NCBI GenBank assembly: GCA_019241285.1
Contig: JAFAXD010000182.1
Coordinates: 1-38,845, forward strand
DNA from: Xanthobacteraceae bacterium
Lineage (GTDB): Bacteria > Pseudomonadota > Alphaproteobacteria > Rhizobiales > Xanthobacteraceae
Reading direction: 5' to 3'
DNA: 38,845 bases
The notes beneath the pieces were generated by a model. It was not told where the DNA came from. It saw nothing but the letters and a program-made list of their open reading frames with translations, and ran no database searches. Positions 5,925 through 14,829 of the stretch are shown here, piece by piece. The number at the start of each line of letters is the position of its first letter. The stretch's first letter is position 1. Made by a program: the position numbers and the translations under genes.

Positions 5925-8612
5925 ATGACCTTTCGCACCCTGGTCGGGCTTGCCATTGGGCTCATCATCATCGGGATGGTCGCTACCGCGGCGACGATCT
6001 GGGCATGGCGGCGCGATACGACCAGCGCTGCCATCCGGGATATCAGCAATATTTCGACCGTACTGGCGGAGCAGACGTCCCGTTCGGTGCAGTCGATCGA
6101 TCTCGTACTCTCAGACACCGTGGACAAGCTCCAGGCCATGGGAGCGATTTCGTCCGACGGATTCCGGCGTGTGGCTCATAGTAAGGAGGTTTATGACATT
6201 CTCATCGATCGCCTGCAGCACCTGTCACAGGCGACTGTGATAAGTTTGAGCGATAATACAGGCGCGCTCCTGAATACGACCCGCAGTTGGCCACCTCCGT
6301 TGCTGAACTTGACTAACCGCGACCACTTTCTTCACGCCAAGGGTAATCGCGATCGCAATCTTTACATCGCCGGCCCAGTTCTCAGCTTGGTTTCAGATAT
6401 CTCGACGATCTACTGGAGCAGGCGAATCGAATCTCGGGATGGGGAATTCCTCGGCATCATCGTAGCCGGTTCGGAAGTTTCCTATTTCAGACACATCTAC
6501 GACTCGATCCAATCGTTCCCCGGACTGGCCTTTACGCTGTTGCGCGACGACGGCACTTTTCTGGTGCGTCACCCGATCGGGAAGGACAGCGATGTGTCGA
6601 AAATGCCGATCGATTCGCCCTGGTACCGGGTCGTATCGCAAGGCGGGGGGTCCTACCGGTCGGTGGGCGTGTTTGGCGGCAACCCGCGGCTCGTTGCTGT
6701 GCGGCCACTGCGCGACTATCCGTTGGTGGTCGACGTCAGCATCGATGAAGCCCAGGCGCTCGCGCCGTGGTGGCGGCGGGCAATCTTCATCGCTGTCGGC
6801 TCGCTGTTGATGGTGATCTGCAGCGTATTACTGGTGAAGGCGCTTACCAGCCAGTTCCATAGGCTCAAGCAATCGGAAGCCTCGCTTGCCGAGCGCGAGG
6901 CGATGTTGGCGGAGAAGTCGAGTCAGCTCGAGGTCGCCCACATGCAGATCGACGCCGCGCTCAACAATATCCCGCAGGGATTACTGATGTTCGACGCTGC
7001 CGCCCGTCTCGTGGTCATCAATGAGCGGTATATCGAGATGTATGGTCTGTCGCGGGACGTGGTGAAGCCGGGCTGCAGTCTGCGGACACTCATTCAGCAC
7101 CGCAAGGACGTTGGGCTGTTCAAAGGCGATCCGGAGCAATACTGCAGTCAGATTCTGAAGACGATTGCCGCCGGAAAGGCCGCCGGGCAGCTGATCGAGA
7201 CGACGGACGGGCGCACCATCTACGCGGTGCAGCAGCCGCTGGCGGATGGCGGCTGGGTAGTCACCCACGACGACATCACCGAGCGCAAGCGCGCTGAAGA
7301 AAAGATGGCTTTCATGGCGCGTCATGATGCGCTGACGGGGCTCGCCAATCGGGTGCTGCTGCACGAAAAGATGGAGGAAGCGCTGGTGCGGCTGCGCCGG
7401 CGCGGCGAGGCGTTCTCGTTGTTCGTCTTCGATCTCGACTTGTTCAAGTCGGTCAACGACTCTCTAGGGCACCCGATCGGGGATCTGCTGCTCACGGCGG
7501 TTGCGCAGCGGTTGCGGTCATGCACGCGCGAGACCGACACGGTAGCGCGGCTCGGGGGCGACGAGTTCGCGCTGCTGCAGAGCGTCGAGGGCAACCAGCG
7601 CGACGCGGCGCTTGCTCTCGCTACGCGCTTGCTCGACGCGATCAACGCGCCGTATGAGGTCGAAGGCCACCCCATCCTGATCGGCGCCAGTATCGGCATC
7701 GTACTGGCGCCTAACGACGGGCTTGAAGTCGAGCAGTTGTTGAAGAATGCGGACCTCGCGCTTTATCGCGCCAAAGCTGAGGGCCGCAACGGATTCCGCC
7801 TGTTCGAGCCCGCAATGGATGCGGAAGCGCGCTCGCGCCATTCGCTGCAGGTTGATCTGCGCGCCTCGATCGGACGCGACGAGTTCGAGATTCTCTATCA
7901 GACGGTGTTCGATGCCGCGACCCGGGAGCCGCGCTCGGTTGAAGCGCTGGTGCGCTGGTGCCATCCGGCGCGGGGAGTTGTCGAGCCCGACCAGTTCATT
8001 CCGGTTGCCGAGGAAATTGGACTTATCTTGCCGCTGGGTGAACGCGTTTTGCGTCGCGCCTGCGCGGACGCGGCGACTTGGCCGGCAGACATCAAGGTCG
8101 CTGTGAACCTGTCTCCACTGCAATTCCGGACCGGCCAGCTGGTCGAGACGATCATGTCTGCCTTGGCCGACTCGGGCCTGCCGGCCAGCCGGCTCGAGCT
8201 TGAGATCACCGAATCGGTATTGCTGCAGAAGAACGCCGCCAATCTAAGCACGCTGCATGAACTGCGCAGCCTCGGCGTCTCCATTGTGCTGGATGATTTC
8301 GGCACAGGTTATTCCTCCCTCAGCTATTTGCGCACGTTCCCGTTCGACAAGATCAAGATCGACAAGTCCTTCGTGCATGAATTGACCATGCGGCCGGAAT
8401 GCGCCGCAATCGTTGACGCCGTTACCGCGCTCGGCCGCGGCCTCAATATGATCACGACCGCGGAGGGGGTTGAGACCGAGGAGCAATTTGCTCTTCTGCG
8501 CGCGGCCGGGGTCGATCATGTGCAGGGCTATCTGTTCAGTCACCCTTGCCTCGTCTCCCAGCTCGCATTCGAACACCGGCGCATCGCCGCGAAGGGTGGA
8601 AGAGCCGCCTGA
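5925..8612 (+). CDS. Membrane-bound dCache-PAS-GGDEF-EAL cyclic-di-GMP protein
   Basis: An 895-residue bifunctional c-di-GMP signalling protein. TM1 lies near residues 3-26, a periplasmic Cache-type sensor at about 30-280 (FRHIYDSIQSFPGLAFTLL region), and TM2 at about 286-309. A PAS domain (about 342-455, NNIPQGLLMFDAAARLVVIN) follows. The GGDEF domain starts near 464, with an intact GGDEF motif at 544-548 and an RETD inhibitory site at 535-538. The EAL domain has EAL at 673-675 and the DDFGTGYSS loop from D790. Both catalytic halves keep their signature motifs, so synthesis and hydrolysis are both possible. The start is set at MTFRTLVGLAIG, just before TM1; an open frame continues upstream through the operator repeats but does not look coding. 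Confidence 0.93.
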   Translation: MTFRTLVGLAIGLIIIGMVATAATIWAWRRDTTSAAIRDISNISTVLAEQTSRSVQSIDLVLSDTVDKLQAMGAISSDGFRRVAHSKEVYDILIDRLQHLSQATVISLSDNTGALLNTTRSWPPPLLNLTNRDHFLHAKGNRDRNLYIAGPVLSLVSDISTIYWSRRIESRDGEFLGIIVAGSEVSYFRHIYDSIQSFPGLAFTLLRDDGTFLVRHPIGKDSDVSKMPIDSPWYRVVSQGGGSYRSVGVFGGNPRLVAVRPLRDYPLVVDVSIDEAQALAPWWRRAIFIAVGSLLMVICSVLLVKALTSQFHRLKQSEASLAEREAMLAEKSSQLEVAHMQIDAALNNIPQGLLMFDAAARLVVINERYIEMYGLSRDVVKPGCSLRTLIQHRKDVGLFKGDPEQYCSQILKTIAAGKAAGQLIETTDGRTIYAVQQPLADGGWVVTHDDITERKRAEEKMAFMARHDALTGLANRVLLHEKMEEALVRLRRRGEAFSLFVFDLDLFKSVNDSLGHPIGDLLLTAVAQRLRSCTRETDTVARLGGDEFALLQSVEGNQRDAALALATRLLDAINAPYEVEGHPILIGASIGIVLAPNDGLEVEQLLKNADLALYRAKAEGRNGFRLFEPAMDAEARSRHSLQVDLRASIGRDEFEILYQTVFDAATREPRSVEALVRWCHPARGVVEPDQFIPVAEEIGLILPLGERVLRRACADAATWPADIKVAVNLSPLQFRTGQLVETIMSALADSGLPASRLELEITESVLLQKNAANLSTLHELRSLGVSIVLDDFGTGYSSLSYLRTFPFDKIKIDKSFVHELTMRPECAAIVDAVTALGRGLNMITTAEGVETEEQFALLRAAGVDHVQGYLFSHPCLVSQLAFEHRRIAAKGGRAA

Positions 8613-8777
8613 GCTGACGGGTCGCAACACGATCCGGGCTGCCATGCAGGCCGCGATTCCGACCGCGACCGTGTTGTCCTCGTAAGCTCCGGATTGCTAT
8701 CAAGAGGCGGACTACCGTGAACAATACAGAACGCGCGATGAGGGTTTGCTGAATGCATCGCGCCAGGGGAGTGCGCG

Positions 8778-9794
8778 ATGAAATATGGTGTCTTCGATCA
8801 TATGGATCTGGGCGGCGGCTCACTTGCCGAGCAGTACGACAGCCGCCTGCGGTTGGTCGAAGCCTACGATCGCGCCGGCTTCCATGCGTATCATCTCGCG
8901 GAACATCACGCGACGCCGCTCGGCATGGCCCCGTCTCCTGCTGTGTTTCTGGCGGCCGTCGCCCAGCGTACCCGCCGGCTACGCTTTGGCCCGTTGGTTT
9001 ACATCCTCACGCTGCAGAACCCGCTGCGCGCCTATGAAGAGATTTGCATGCTGGATCAGATGAGCGGCGGGCGGGTCGAGCTCGGGATGGGCAAGGGGAT
9101 TTCGCCCATCGAACTCGCGTTCTTCGGCGCCAACCCCGGGGAGGCGCAGGCGGTCTACCTGGAAGCGAACGCCGTCATCATGAAGGCGTTCTCGGTAGAG
9201 CGACTGACGCACCACGGCACCCATTTCCATTTCGAGGATGTGCCGATCGAACTCAAGCCCGTGCAACGCCCGCATCCGCCGCTGTGGCTGGGGATGGGCA
9301 ATCCAGACCACACGCGGCACGCGGCGCAGAATAAGATCAATATGGTGTGCAACGGCACCACCGCTCAGGTCCGCATCATGACCGACCGCTACCGAGAGGA
9401 GTGGGACAAGGCAGGCGGGAGTCCCGAGGCGATTCCATTCCTCGGCGTCAATCGGCACATCGTCGTGGCCGACACGGACGCGGAGGCCCATCGGATCGCC
9501 AAGCCGGCCTATGAGCGCTGGTATGAAAGCTTCTCCAGGCTCTGGCGCGAAAAAGGGCAGTCTCCGCCCGGCGCCGGCTATCCGCCGGATTTCGATGAAC
9601 TGATCCGTCGCAGCTTCTGCATTGTGGGCTCGCCAAAGACCGTGCGCGACATGTTGGCGGAGCAGATCGAGCAAGCGGGGATCAATTACCTGCTGTGCCG
9701 GCTTTGCTTCGGTAGCCTGTCGTTCGAACAAGCGAGCCGCTCGGTCGCGCTGTTTGCAGAGCATGCGATGCCTGTGGTGAAGAAGGCGGCGTAG
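8778..9794 (+). CDS. LLM-class flavin-dependent oxidoreductase (luciferase alpha-like)
   Basis: A 338-residue luciferase-like monooxygenase, of a different branch from the one at 4550-5689. It opens with MKYGVFDHMDLGGGSLAEQY and continues through the bacterial-luciferase-type block FHAYHLAEHHATPLG. DQMSGGRVELGMGKGISPIE is the conserved loop near the flavin phosphate. HPPLWLGMGNPDHTRHAA and a late CIVGSPKTVRDMLAEQIEQ complete the fold. It should oxidise an unknown substrate with FMNH2 and O2, supplied by a reductase elsewhere. AGGGGAG precedes the ATG by 7 bases. It follows the GGDEF-EAL gene after 165 bases, in which I see only a weak inverted repeat. Confidence 0.92.
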   Translation: MKYGVFDHMDLGGGSLAEQYDSRLRLVEAYDRAGFHAYHLAEHHATPLGMAPSPAVFLAAVAQRTRRLRFGPLVYILTLQNPLRAYEEICMLDQMSGGRVELGMGKGISPIELAFFGANPGEAQAVYLEANAVIMKAFSVERLTHHGTHFHFEDVPIELKPVQRPHPPLWLGMGNPDHTRHAAQNKINMVCNGTTAQVRIMTDRYREEWDKAGGSPEAIPFLGVNRHIVVADTDAEAHRIAKPAYERWYESFSRLWREKGQSPPGAGYPPDFDELIRRSFCIVGSPKTVRDMLAEQIEQAGINYLLCRLCFGSLSFEQASRSVALFAEHAMPVVKKAA

Positions 9795-9810
9795 GCACCG
9801 CATCGGACTC

Positions 9811-9880
9811 GGTAGGGTGGGCATCGCGCCGGAGCGATCGCCAGGTAGCCTGGCGGTGCCATCGCGATGCCCACCGTACC
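9811..9880. repeat. Palindromic intergenic repeat, possible terminator
   Basis: Outer arms GGTAGGGTGGGCATCGC (9811-9827) and GCGATGCCCACCGTACC (9864-9880) are complementary except one base. Inside is a perfect hairpin GCCAGG-TAG-CCTGGC (9840-9854). It lies 16 bases after the stop of the LLM gene and may stop its transcript, though no T-tract follows. GTAGGGTGGGC-type palindromes recur in Bradyrhizobium-like genomes. It is unrelated in sequence to the repeat at 4432-4560. The rest of the 326-base gap (9795-10120) holds the presumed liv promoter and a short leader frame. Confidence 0.8.
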
Positions 9881-10050
9881 GCCAACCCATGGCGCCGAAA
9901 TCGGCGCGTCAGGCCGTCACAGGCACTTGCGACAAAAAGTTTAGCGTGGCTGGCGGCAAAAGCTTTACGGCTTTAGCGTAGTCACTATGCTCGACCAAAT
10001 CACCCGCGCAGACGGGCGCACGGGATCGAGCGAAACCTGGGAGGCAAGCG

Positions 10051-10113
10051 ATGCCAAGGCGAGGGCCTAAGGTCGGATCACCGCGACAGCGACGTCGGGC
10101 CCGCGGCGCCTGA
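10051..10113 (+). CDS. Possible 20-residue Arg-rich leader peptide before livH
   Basis: ATG at 10051 follows a strong ribosome site (TGGGAGG, 6 bases away) and opens a 20-codon frame, MPRRGPKVGSPRQRRRARGA, ending in TGA at 10111-10113. The livH ATG is only 7 bases further on, and its own ribosome site is weak. That layout would allow the short frame to feed ribosomes to livH. Eight of twenty residues are Arg. It is too short for composition to prove coding, and it could be chance. Confidence 0.3.
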   Translation: MPRRGPKVGSPRQRRRARGA

Positions 10114-10120
10114 GTTGAGC

Positions 10121-11008
10121 ATGGACGATCTCCAAGCTGCGCTCCTGCTGGCTTTGCAAGCAATTCTCAGCGGCATCCTGGTCGGCGGCGTCTACGGCGT
10201 GCTGTCGATCGGACTCAGTCTCGCCTTCGGAGTGATGCGGATTGTAAACTTCGCGCATGGCGAACTCGTCATGTACGGCATGTACGCCGGCGTCATCGCG
10301 TCCAAGAGCTTCGGCATCGATCCGCTGTTCATCTTGCCGGTAAGCTTTGTCGTGATGGCGCTGATCGGATCAGCTCAGTATCAGCTGGTGTTCAAACATT
10401 TCGTGGGGCACGCCACGCTGCAGCAGTTGCTCGCCGCCATCGGTTGCGCACTGGTGCTGCAGATGATCGCCCAGATCATTTTCGGCGCAGATACCCGGAC
10501 CGCGACGTCGTTCTTCAGCGGGCAATACGTCATCTTCGGGCCGTTCTTTCTGTCGATGCCGCAAATCGTGGCGTTCGCGGTGGCAGTGGTCGCGACGCTC
10601 CTGGTCGAACTGCTGCTGCACACAACGACCTGGGGCAAGGCGGTGCGGGCCGTCGCCGACGACATGGAGACCGCGAAGCTCGTCGGCGTGAACGCGTCCT
10701 TCATCAATATTGGCGCGTTTGCGCTCTCCGCCGGGCTGGCCGGCCTCGCCGGCAGCGTCCTGGTTACCTATTTCCCGACCTATCCGTCGGTTGGCTTCAG
10801 CCTCATGCCGATCATCATCATCGCGACGACGATCGGCGGCCTCGGCAGCATCGGCGGCACGTTTTTGGGCGGGATCTGCTGCGGCATCATTCAACAAATG
10901 ACCGCGATGTTGTGGAACTCCGCGCTCCAGGACGTGCCGCTCTATGTCCTGCTGATGTTATTCATCGCGTTCCGGCCGACGGGCTTCTTCGGACTGAGGT
11001 CAGAATAG
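10121..11008 (+). CDS. livH: Branched-chain amino-acid-type ABC transporter permease
   Basis: A 295-residue inner-membrane permease of the LivH family, one half of the translocation channel of a high-affinity importer. It has about eight hydrophobic segments and the family landmarks GGVYGVLSIGLSLAFGVMRI, VNFAHGELVMYGMYAG, the cytoplasmic coupling loop TWGKAVRAVADDMETAKLVG, and the C-terminal GGLGSIGGTFLGG. The ATG at 10121 is chosen; a TTG two codons upstream is also open. It is the first gene of a five-gene livHMGF-SBP operon with one base to livM. The ligand is set by the binding protein and is not known; not all members carry amino acids. Confidence 0.94.
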   Translation: MDDLQAALLLALQAILSGILVGGVYGVLSIGLSLAFGVMRIVNFAHGELVMYGMYAGVIASKSFGIDPLFILPVSFVVMALIGSAQYQLVFKHFVGHATLQQLLAAIGCALVLQMIAQIIFGADTRTATSFFSGQYVIFGPFFLSMPQIVAFAVAVVATLLVELLLHTTTWGKAVRAVADDMETAKLVGVNASFINIGAFALSAGLAGLAGSVLVTYFPTYPSVGFSLMPIIIIATTIGGLGSIGGTFLGGICCGIIQQMTAMLWNSALQDVPLYVLLMLFIAFRPTGFFGLRSE

Positions 11009-11009
11009 A

Positions 11010-12041
11010 ATGGAAGCCGCATTGCCCGAGAGCGCGAGGGGCGGAGTCGCCAAGCCGTCGAGCGAGGCAGACGCGCGCCGCCGGCGCGCGTTCATCTACG
11101 GCCTGATCGCTTTCCTGCTGGTCGCCAGCCTGCCGTTTCTGCCGGTCAACAACTACATCATCGCCGCGGTCGTTCGCGCGCTGATCTTCATTTCGCTCGG
11201 CCAGGCTTGGAACGTCGTCGCGGGCATCGGCGGCTTGTTGTCGCTCGGACATGGCGTCTTCCTGGGTATCGGCTGTTATACGACGGGCATCCTCTTCAAC
11301 CAGTACGGCATCCCGCCCTGGCTCGGCGTATGGGTCGGTGCCGTGCTTTCGCTCCTGGTCGCGCTCGTCATGGGCAGCATGACGCTGCGTATGCGCGGGG
11401 TCTTCTTCGCGCTCGCGACCGTCGCGGCTTCGCTCGCCATGGTGCAAATCTCGCGTCATTTCGTGGATCTGACTGGCGGAGCGGATGGTCTCGCGCTGAA
11501 GTTCTTCGGCAATTCCTGGTGGGCCGCGCAATCGCGCACACCGGCGCCGTTTCTTTATGCGTCGCTTGCGTTCGTGACGCTCTATTACTGGATCACGCGC
11601 TGGATCCTGAATAGCAAGCTCGGCCTGGAAATGCAGGCTGTGCGCGATGACGAAGTGGCTGCCGCGGCGGCGGGCGTTGCGGTGTTCCGCACCAAGATGC
11701 TGGGCCTGCTGGTGAGCGCCGCCATGACCGCCTTGGCGGCCGGCCTCTATATGCAGTTTTACATGGCGATCGATCCGGAAGCGGCCTTCGGGCTCTCGCA
11801 GGCGATCCAGTTGCAGTTGCCGGCCCTCATCGGCGGGCTCGGTACCGCCTGGGGTCCAATCATCGGCGGCGCAGTGATGATCTTCCTGTCCGAGGTGACG
11901 AACTGGGGCGGCACCAAGATCGGGGTTTCGGGCGTCGATATCCTGGTTTACGGCCTGATGCTGCTGGTGGTGGTGCTCTATGCCCCGAAGGGGATTGTCG
12001 GCTCGGTCCTGCGCAATGCGATGAAAGGAGCCGATCGGTGA
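11010..12041 (+). CDS. livM: Branched-chain amino-acid-type ABC transporter permease
   Basis: A 343-residue LivM-family permease, the second channel half. A charged cytoplasmic N-terminus (to about residue 28) precedes several membrane segments. Family landmarks are LGQAWNVVAGIGGLLSLGHG (the LivM hallmark), YTTGILFNQYGIPPW, MTLRMRGVFFALATVAA, and the coupling loop LGLEMQAVRDDEVAAAAAGV. It starts one base after the livH stop and overlaps livG by four bases (GTGA), so translation is probably coupled along the operon. Confidence 0.94.
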   Translation: MEAALPESARGGVAKPSSEADARRRRAFIYGLIAFLLVASLPFLPVNNYIIAAVVRALIFISLGQAWNVVAGIGGLLSLGHGVFLGIGCYTTGILFNQYGIPPWLGVWVGAVLSLLVALVMGSMTLRMRGVFFALATVAASLAMVQISRHFVDLTGGADGLALKFFGNSWWAAQSRTPAPFLYASLAFVTLYYWITRWILNSKLGLEMQAVRDDEVAAAAAGVAVFRTKMLGLLVSAAMTALAAGLYMQFYMAIDPEAAFGLSQAIQLQLPALIGGLGTAWGPIIGGAVMIFLSEVTNWGGTKIGVSGVDILVYGLMLLVVVLYAPKGIVGSVLRNAMKGADR

Positions 12042-12781
12042 ACGCTCCGGCAGTCGCGCTCGAGGTCCGCAACATCGCCCGTAATTTCGGGGGCGTGGTG
12101 GCGCTGCGCGACGTCACCTTCTCGGTGCGCGAGGGCGAAGTGGTCGGCCTGATCGGCCCGAACGGCGCCGGCAAGTCGACCCTGTTTGAGATCGTCAGCG
12201 GCAATATCCGCCCTTCGGGTGGGCGCGTCGCCTATTTTGGCCGCGACTGCACCACAATGGCGAGCCACCTGCGCCGTCGTGCTGGGATGTGCCGCACGTT
12301 CCAGAAAGTGCGGTTGTTCGAAAGCATGACGGTTCGTCAAAACATCAGCGTCGCTGCGTCGCAGTGCCTGCCCAAAGGGCGCGATCTCGGCGAAGAGGTG
12401 AATAACATCCTGGCGCAGATGCGCCTGGAGCATCAGGCCGAGCGGCGCCCCTCGGAACTGACCTTGGCAGACCGCAAACGGGTCGAGATCGGCCGCGCGA
12501 TCGCAGGCCATTGCCGGTTGCTGATGCTGGACGAGAGCCTCTCGGGGCTCACCCATGACGAGGCCGAACACCTGATCGACGAGATCATGCAGCTCAATCG
12601 TGCGCGCGGCATTACGGTGATCGTGGTCGAGCACGTGCTCTCCGTGCTCGCCGCCATGGTGCAGCGCCTGGTCGTGCTGCACAACGCAACCGTGATTGCC
12701 GACGGCACTCCCAGCGAGGTGGCGCACGACCCGGTCGTCATCGAGGCTTATCTCGGAACCAAGCAGAAGGCTCTGCGATGA
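12038..12781 (+). CDS. livG: Branched-chain amino-acid-type ABC transporter ATPase
   Basis: A 247-residue LivG-family ATPase that powers the LivHM channel from the cytoplasmic side. Walker A is GPNGAGKST. The LivG-specific insertion contains MCRTFQKVRLFESMTVRQN. The signature region is ELTLADRKRVEIGRA, and Walker B is LLMLDES with the catalytic Glu kept. The degenerate signature is seen in one LivG branch, so it does not imply loss of function. The H-loop is VEHVLSVL. Translation starts at GTG overlapping the livM stop; the end overlaps livF by ATGA. Confidence 0.94.
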   Translation: MNAPAVALEVRNIARNFGGVVALRDVTFSVREGEVVGLIGPNGAGKSTLFEIVSGNIRPSGGRVAYFGRDCTTMASHLRRRAGMCRTFQKVRLFESMTVRQNISVAASQCLPKGRDLGEEVNNILAQMRLEHQAERRPSELTLADRKRVEIGRAIAGHCRLLMLDESLSGLTHDEAEHLIDEIMQLNRARGITVIVVEHVLSVLAAMVQRLVVLHNATVIADGTPSEVAHDPVVIEAYLGTKQKALR

Positions 12782-13485
12782 CGCTGCTTGCGATCGACAA
12801 ACTGAGCGTGGCCTATGGCGATTTGTTCGCTGTGCGGGAAGTCTCCTTCAGTATTGACGAAGGCATCGTGTTCGTTCTGCTCGGCGCCAACGGCGCGGGC
12901 AAGACCAGCATCCTGCGCTCGATTTCCGGGCTCACTCCGGCGCGCTCCGGAAGCGTGATGGCAGAGGGGAAGAGCATCGTGGGATTTTCCCCGCATGAAG
13001 TGGCGCGCGCCGGGATTTCGCATGTGCCGGAGGGTCGGCGAATCTTCCCCAACCTCACGGTCGAGGACAATCTGATCGTCAGCTTCATCCCGGCTCGGGC
13101 GCCCATGCCAGCAGCCCAGGCGCTGGCTGCCGTGTATGCGTTGTTCCCCCGCCTCGCTGAACGCCGCAAGCAGGCCGGTGGCACGTTGTCGGGTGGCGAG
13201 CAGCAGATGCTCGCCATCGGCCGCGCCATGATGAATTTTCCGAAATTGTTGATGCTTGACGAGCCATCGCTCGGATTGTCGCCAGTTCTTGCTGATCTCG
13301 TGTTCGAACGCTTGGCCGAGATCAAGCGACAGGGCACGACCATCCTGCTGGTCGAACAGAACGCCACGTGCCTCGAGCTCGCAACGCGCGGCGTCATCCT
13401 GGCAAATGGTCACGTGGTGCTGGCGGGCGATCGCCATGCCTTACAGGATTCCGATTTTGTGCGCCGGGCTTACCTTGGCGTGTGA
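12778..13485 (+). CDS. livF: Branched-chain amino-acid-type ABC transporter ATPase
   Basis: A 235-residue LivF-family ATPase, partner of LivG. Walker A is GANGAGKTS, the LivF hallmark HVPEGRRIFPNLTVEDNL is present, the signature is TLSGGEQQMLAIGRA, and Walker B is LLMLDEPSLGLSP. The H-loop region reads LVEQNATCLELA, where His is commonly replaced in LivF. The start overlaps the livG stop as ATGA. A gap of 132 bases separates it from the binding-protein gene; I see no clear terminator there, so the five genes may be one operon. Confidence 0.94.
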   Translation: MTLLAIDKLSVAYGDLFAVREVSFSIDEGIVFVLLGANGAGKTSILRSISGLTPARSGSVMAEGKSIVGFSPHEVARAGISHVPEGRRIFPNLTVEDNLIVSFIPARAPMPAAQALAAVYALFPRLAERRKQAGGTLSGGEQQMLAIGRAMMNFPKLLMLDEPSLGLSPVLADLVFERLAEIKRQGTTILLVEQNATCLELATRGVILANGHVVLAGDRHALQDSDFVRRAYLGV

Positions 13486-13617
13486 GCGCAATATCCGGCC
13501 TTCGTCGCAGTGACTTAGCCGGAGTAATAAACAGTAGGAGTTTGGGCCGGAGACGAAACCACGCTTACCGATGACCAGGCGCCGCAGAGCGTCCCGCATC
13601 AGATCAGGGAGGACGAC

Positions 13618-14829
13618 ATGAAGCTTACCCGTAGAACGGGTCTCAAGATCCTTGCGGCCGGGACGGCGGCGATCGCCTGTCCAGGTATCATTCGCGCCGA
13701 AGAAGAGGAGGTCGTCATCGGTGCGCCCAACTCGCTTACCGGGGGGCTTGGTGAGAATGGTCAGCGGGCAACGGCGGGAATGCAGATCGCCATTGACCAG
13801 ACTAATCGCGAAGGCGGGATCAAGTCGCTGGGAGGAGCCAAGCTCAAACTGGTCATCGCCGATACCTCAACGGAAAATCCGACCCAGGCGGCGAGCGTGA
13901 CCCGGCGGATGCTCGATCAGGATAAGTCCGTCGCATTGCTGGGCGCGACGAGCAGCGCCATGACACTTGCGGCTCAGGTGGAGGCCGAAAAGTCGGAGGT
14001 CCCGATCATTACCGGCTCTTACGCCGACGGCCTCGTTACACGCGGCTATAAATACACCTTCAAGATCACGCCCCAGGGCGGGGCGGTGTGGAACGGGCAG
14101 ATGTCGAGCGGCTATGACATGTGGAAGGCTTCCAAGGGCAGCCCGCCGAAGTCAGCCCTCATTTTCATGAGCAACGACGCGGTCGGCCTCGTCGTACAGA
14201 AGCAATTGCCGGAGCACGCCAAGTCAATCAACCTGGATGTGCCGTTCTCGCAGTCGTACCAGATGGGGCTTAGCGATCCCTCAGTCGCGGTCGCGCCGGT
14301 GCTCCGTTACAAGCCCGATATGATTTTCCTGGGCGGCTTTGTGAACGACATTATCCTGATCATCAAAGCGCTCCGCGGGGTCGGCGTGACGGCCCCGATC
14401 TTCGGTGCGGGTCCGGCGGGATCTGATTCGGTCGGCCAGGGGCTTGGGGCCGCATCGGACCGGTTCTTTACGCCGATGGCATGGAACTGGGACATGACGA
14501 TGCCGGGCAACAAAGAGTTCGTGGAGGCCTATCACAAAGCCTATCCGAGCAATCCATATCCACCGGCCAACGAGCAACTCGGGCAGGGCTACGTGTGTGG
14601 GATGATTATACGTCAGGCCCTTGAGAAAGCGGCGAGCCGCGATTCGAAGAAAATCCGTGATGTGTTGGCGAGCGCCGAGTTCACGGGTCTTACCTATCCC
14701 AACCCCACGGTGAAATTCGGTCCCGATGGCCTCAACGTCAACAACAAAGAAATACTTGCCGAATGGATCAAAGGCGAGCTTCGCACGGTGTGGCCGAAAG
14801 AAAATCAGGCGATGGCGCCGCTGCTATAG
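13618..14829 (+). CDS. ABC transporter substrate-binding protein of the liv operon
   Basis: A 403-residue periplasmic binding protein of the Peripla_BP_6 type and the probable receptor for LivHMGF. The signal peptide is Tat-like (TRRTGLKILAAGTAAIACPG), and the mature protein opens with VVIGAPNSLTGGLGENGQ, the first ligand-side strand. The core includes GGAKLKLVIADTSTENPTQA and the hinge-proximal PIITGSYADGLVTRGYKYTF. GGGAGG lies 5 bases before the ATG. The stop TAG (14827-14829) abuts the stop of the opposite-strand ATPase with no intervening base. Confidence 0.93.
   Translation: MKLTRRTGLKILAAGTAAIACPGIIRAEEEEVVIGAPNSLTGGLGENGQRATAGMQIAIDQTNREGGIKSLGGAKLKLVIADTSTENPTQAASVTRRMLDQDKSVALLGATSSAMTLAAQVEAEKSEVPIITGSYADGLVTRGYKYTFKITPQGGAVWNGQMSSGYDMWKASKGSPPKSALIFMSNDAVGLVVQKQLPEHAKSINLDVPFSQSYQMGLSDPSVAVAPVLRYKPDMIFLGGFVNDIILIIKALRGVGVTAPIFGAGPAGSDSVGQGLGAASDRFFTPMAWNWDMTMPGNKEFVEAYHKAYPSNPYPPANEQLGQGYVCGMIIRQALEKAASRDSKKIRDVLASAEFTGLTYPNPTVKFGPDGLNVNNKEILAEWIKGELRTVWPKENQAMAPLL

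Noticed and set aside
8625-8676. 7-bp inverted repeat CAACACG...CGTGTTG after the GGDEF-EAL gene
   Set aside because: The loop is 38 bases, the stem is short and no T-tract follows, so it is not a credible terminator or operator.
12470-12550. Atypical LivG signature (TLADRKR) and DES instead of DEP after Walker B
   Set aside because: One LivG branch normally carries such variants, and the catalytic Glu and Walker A are intact, so it is not a defect.
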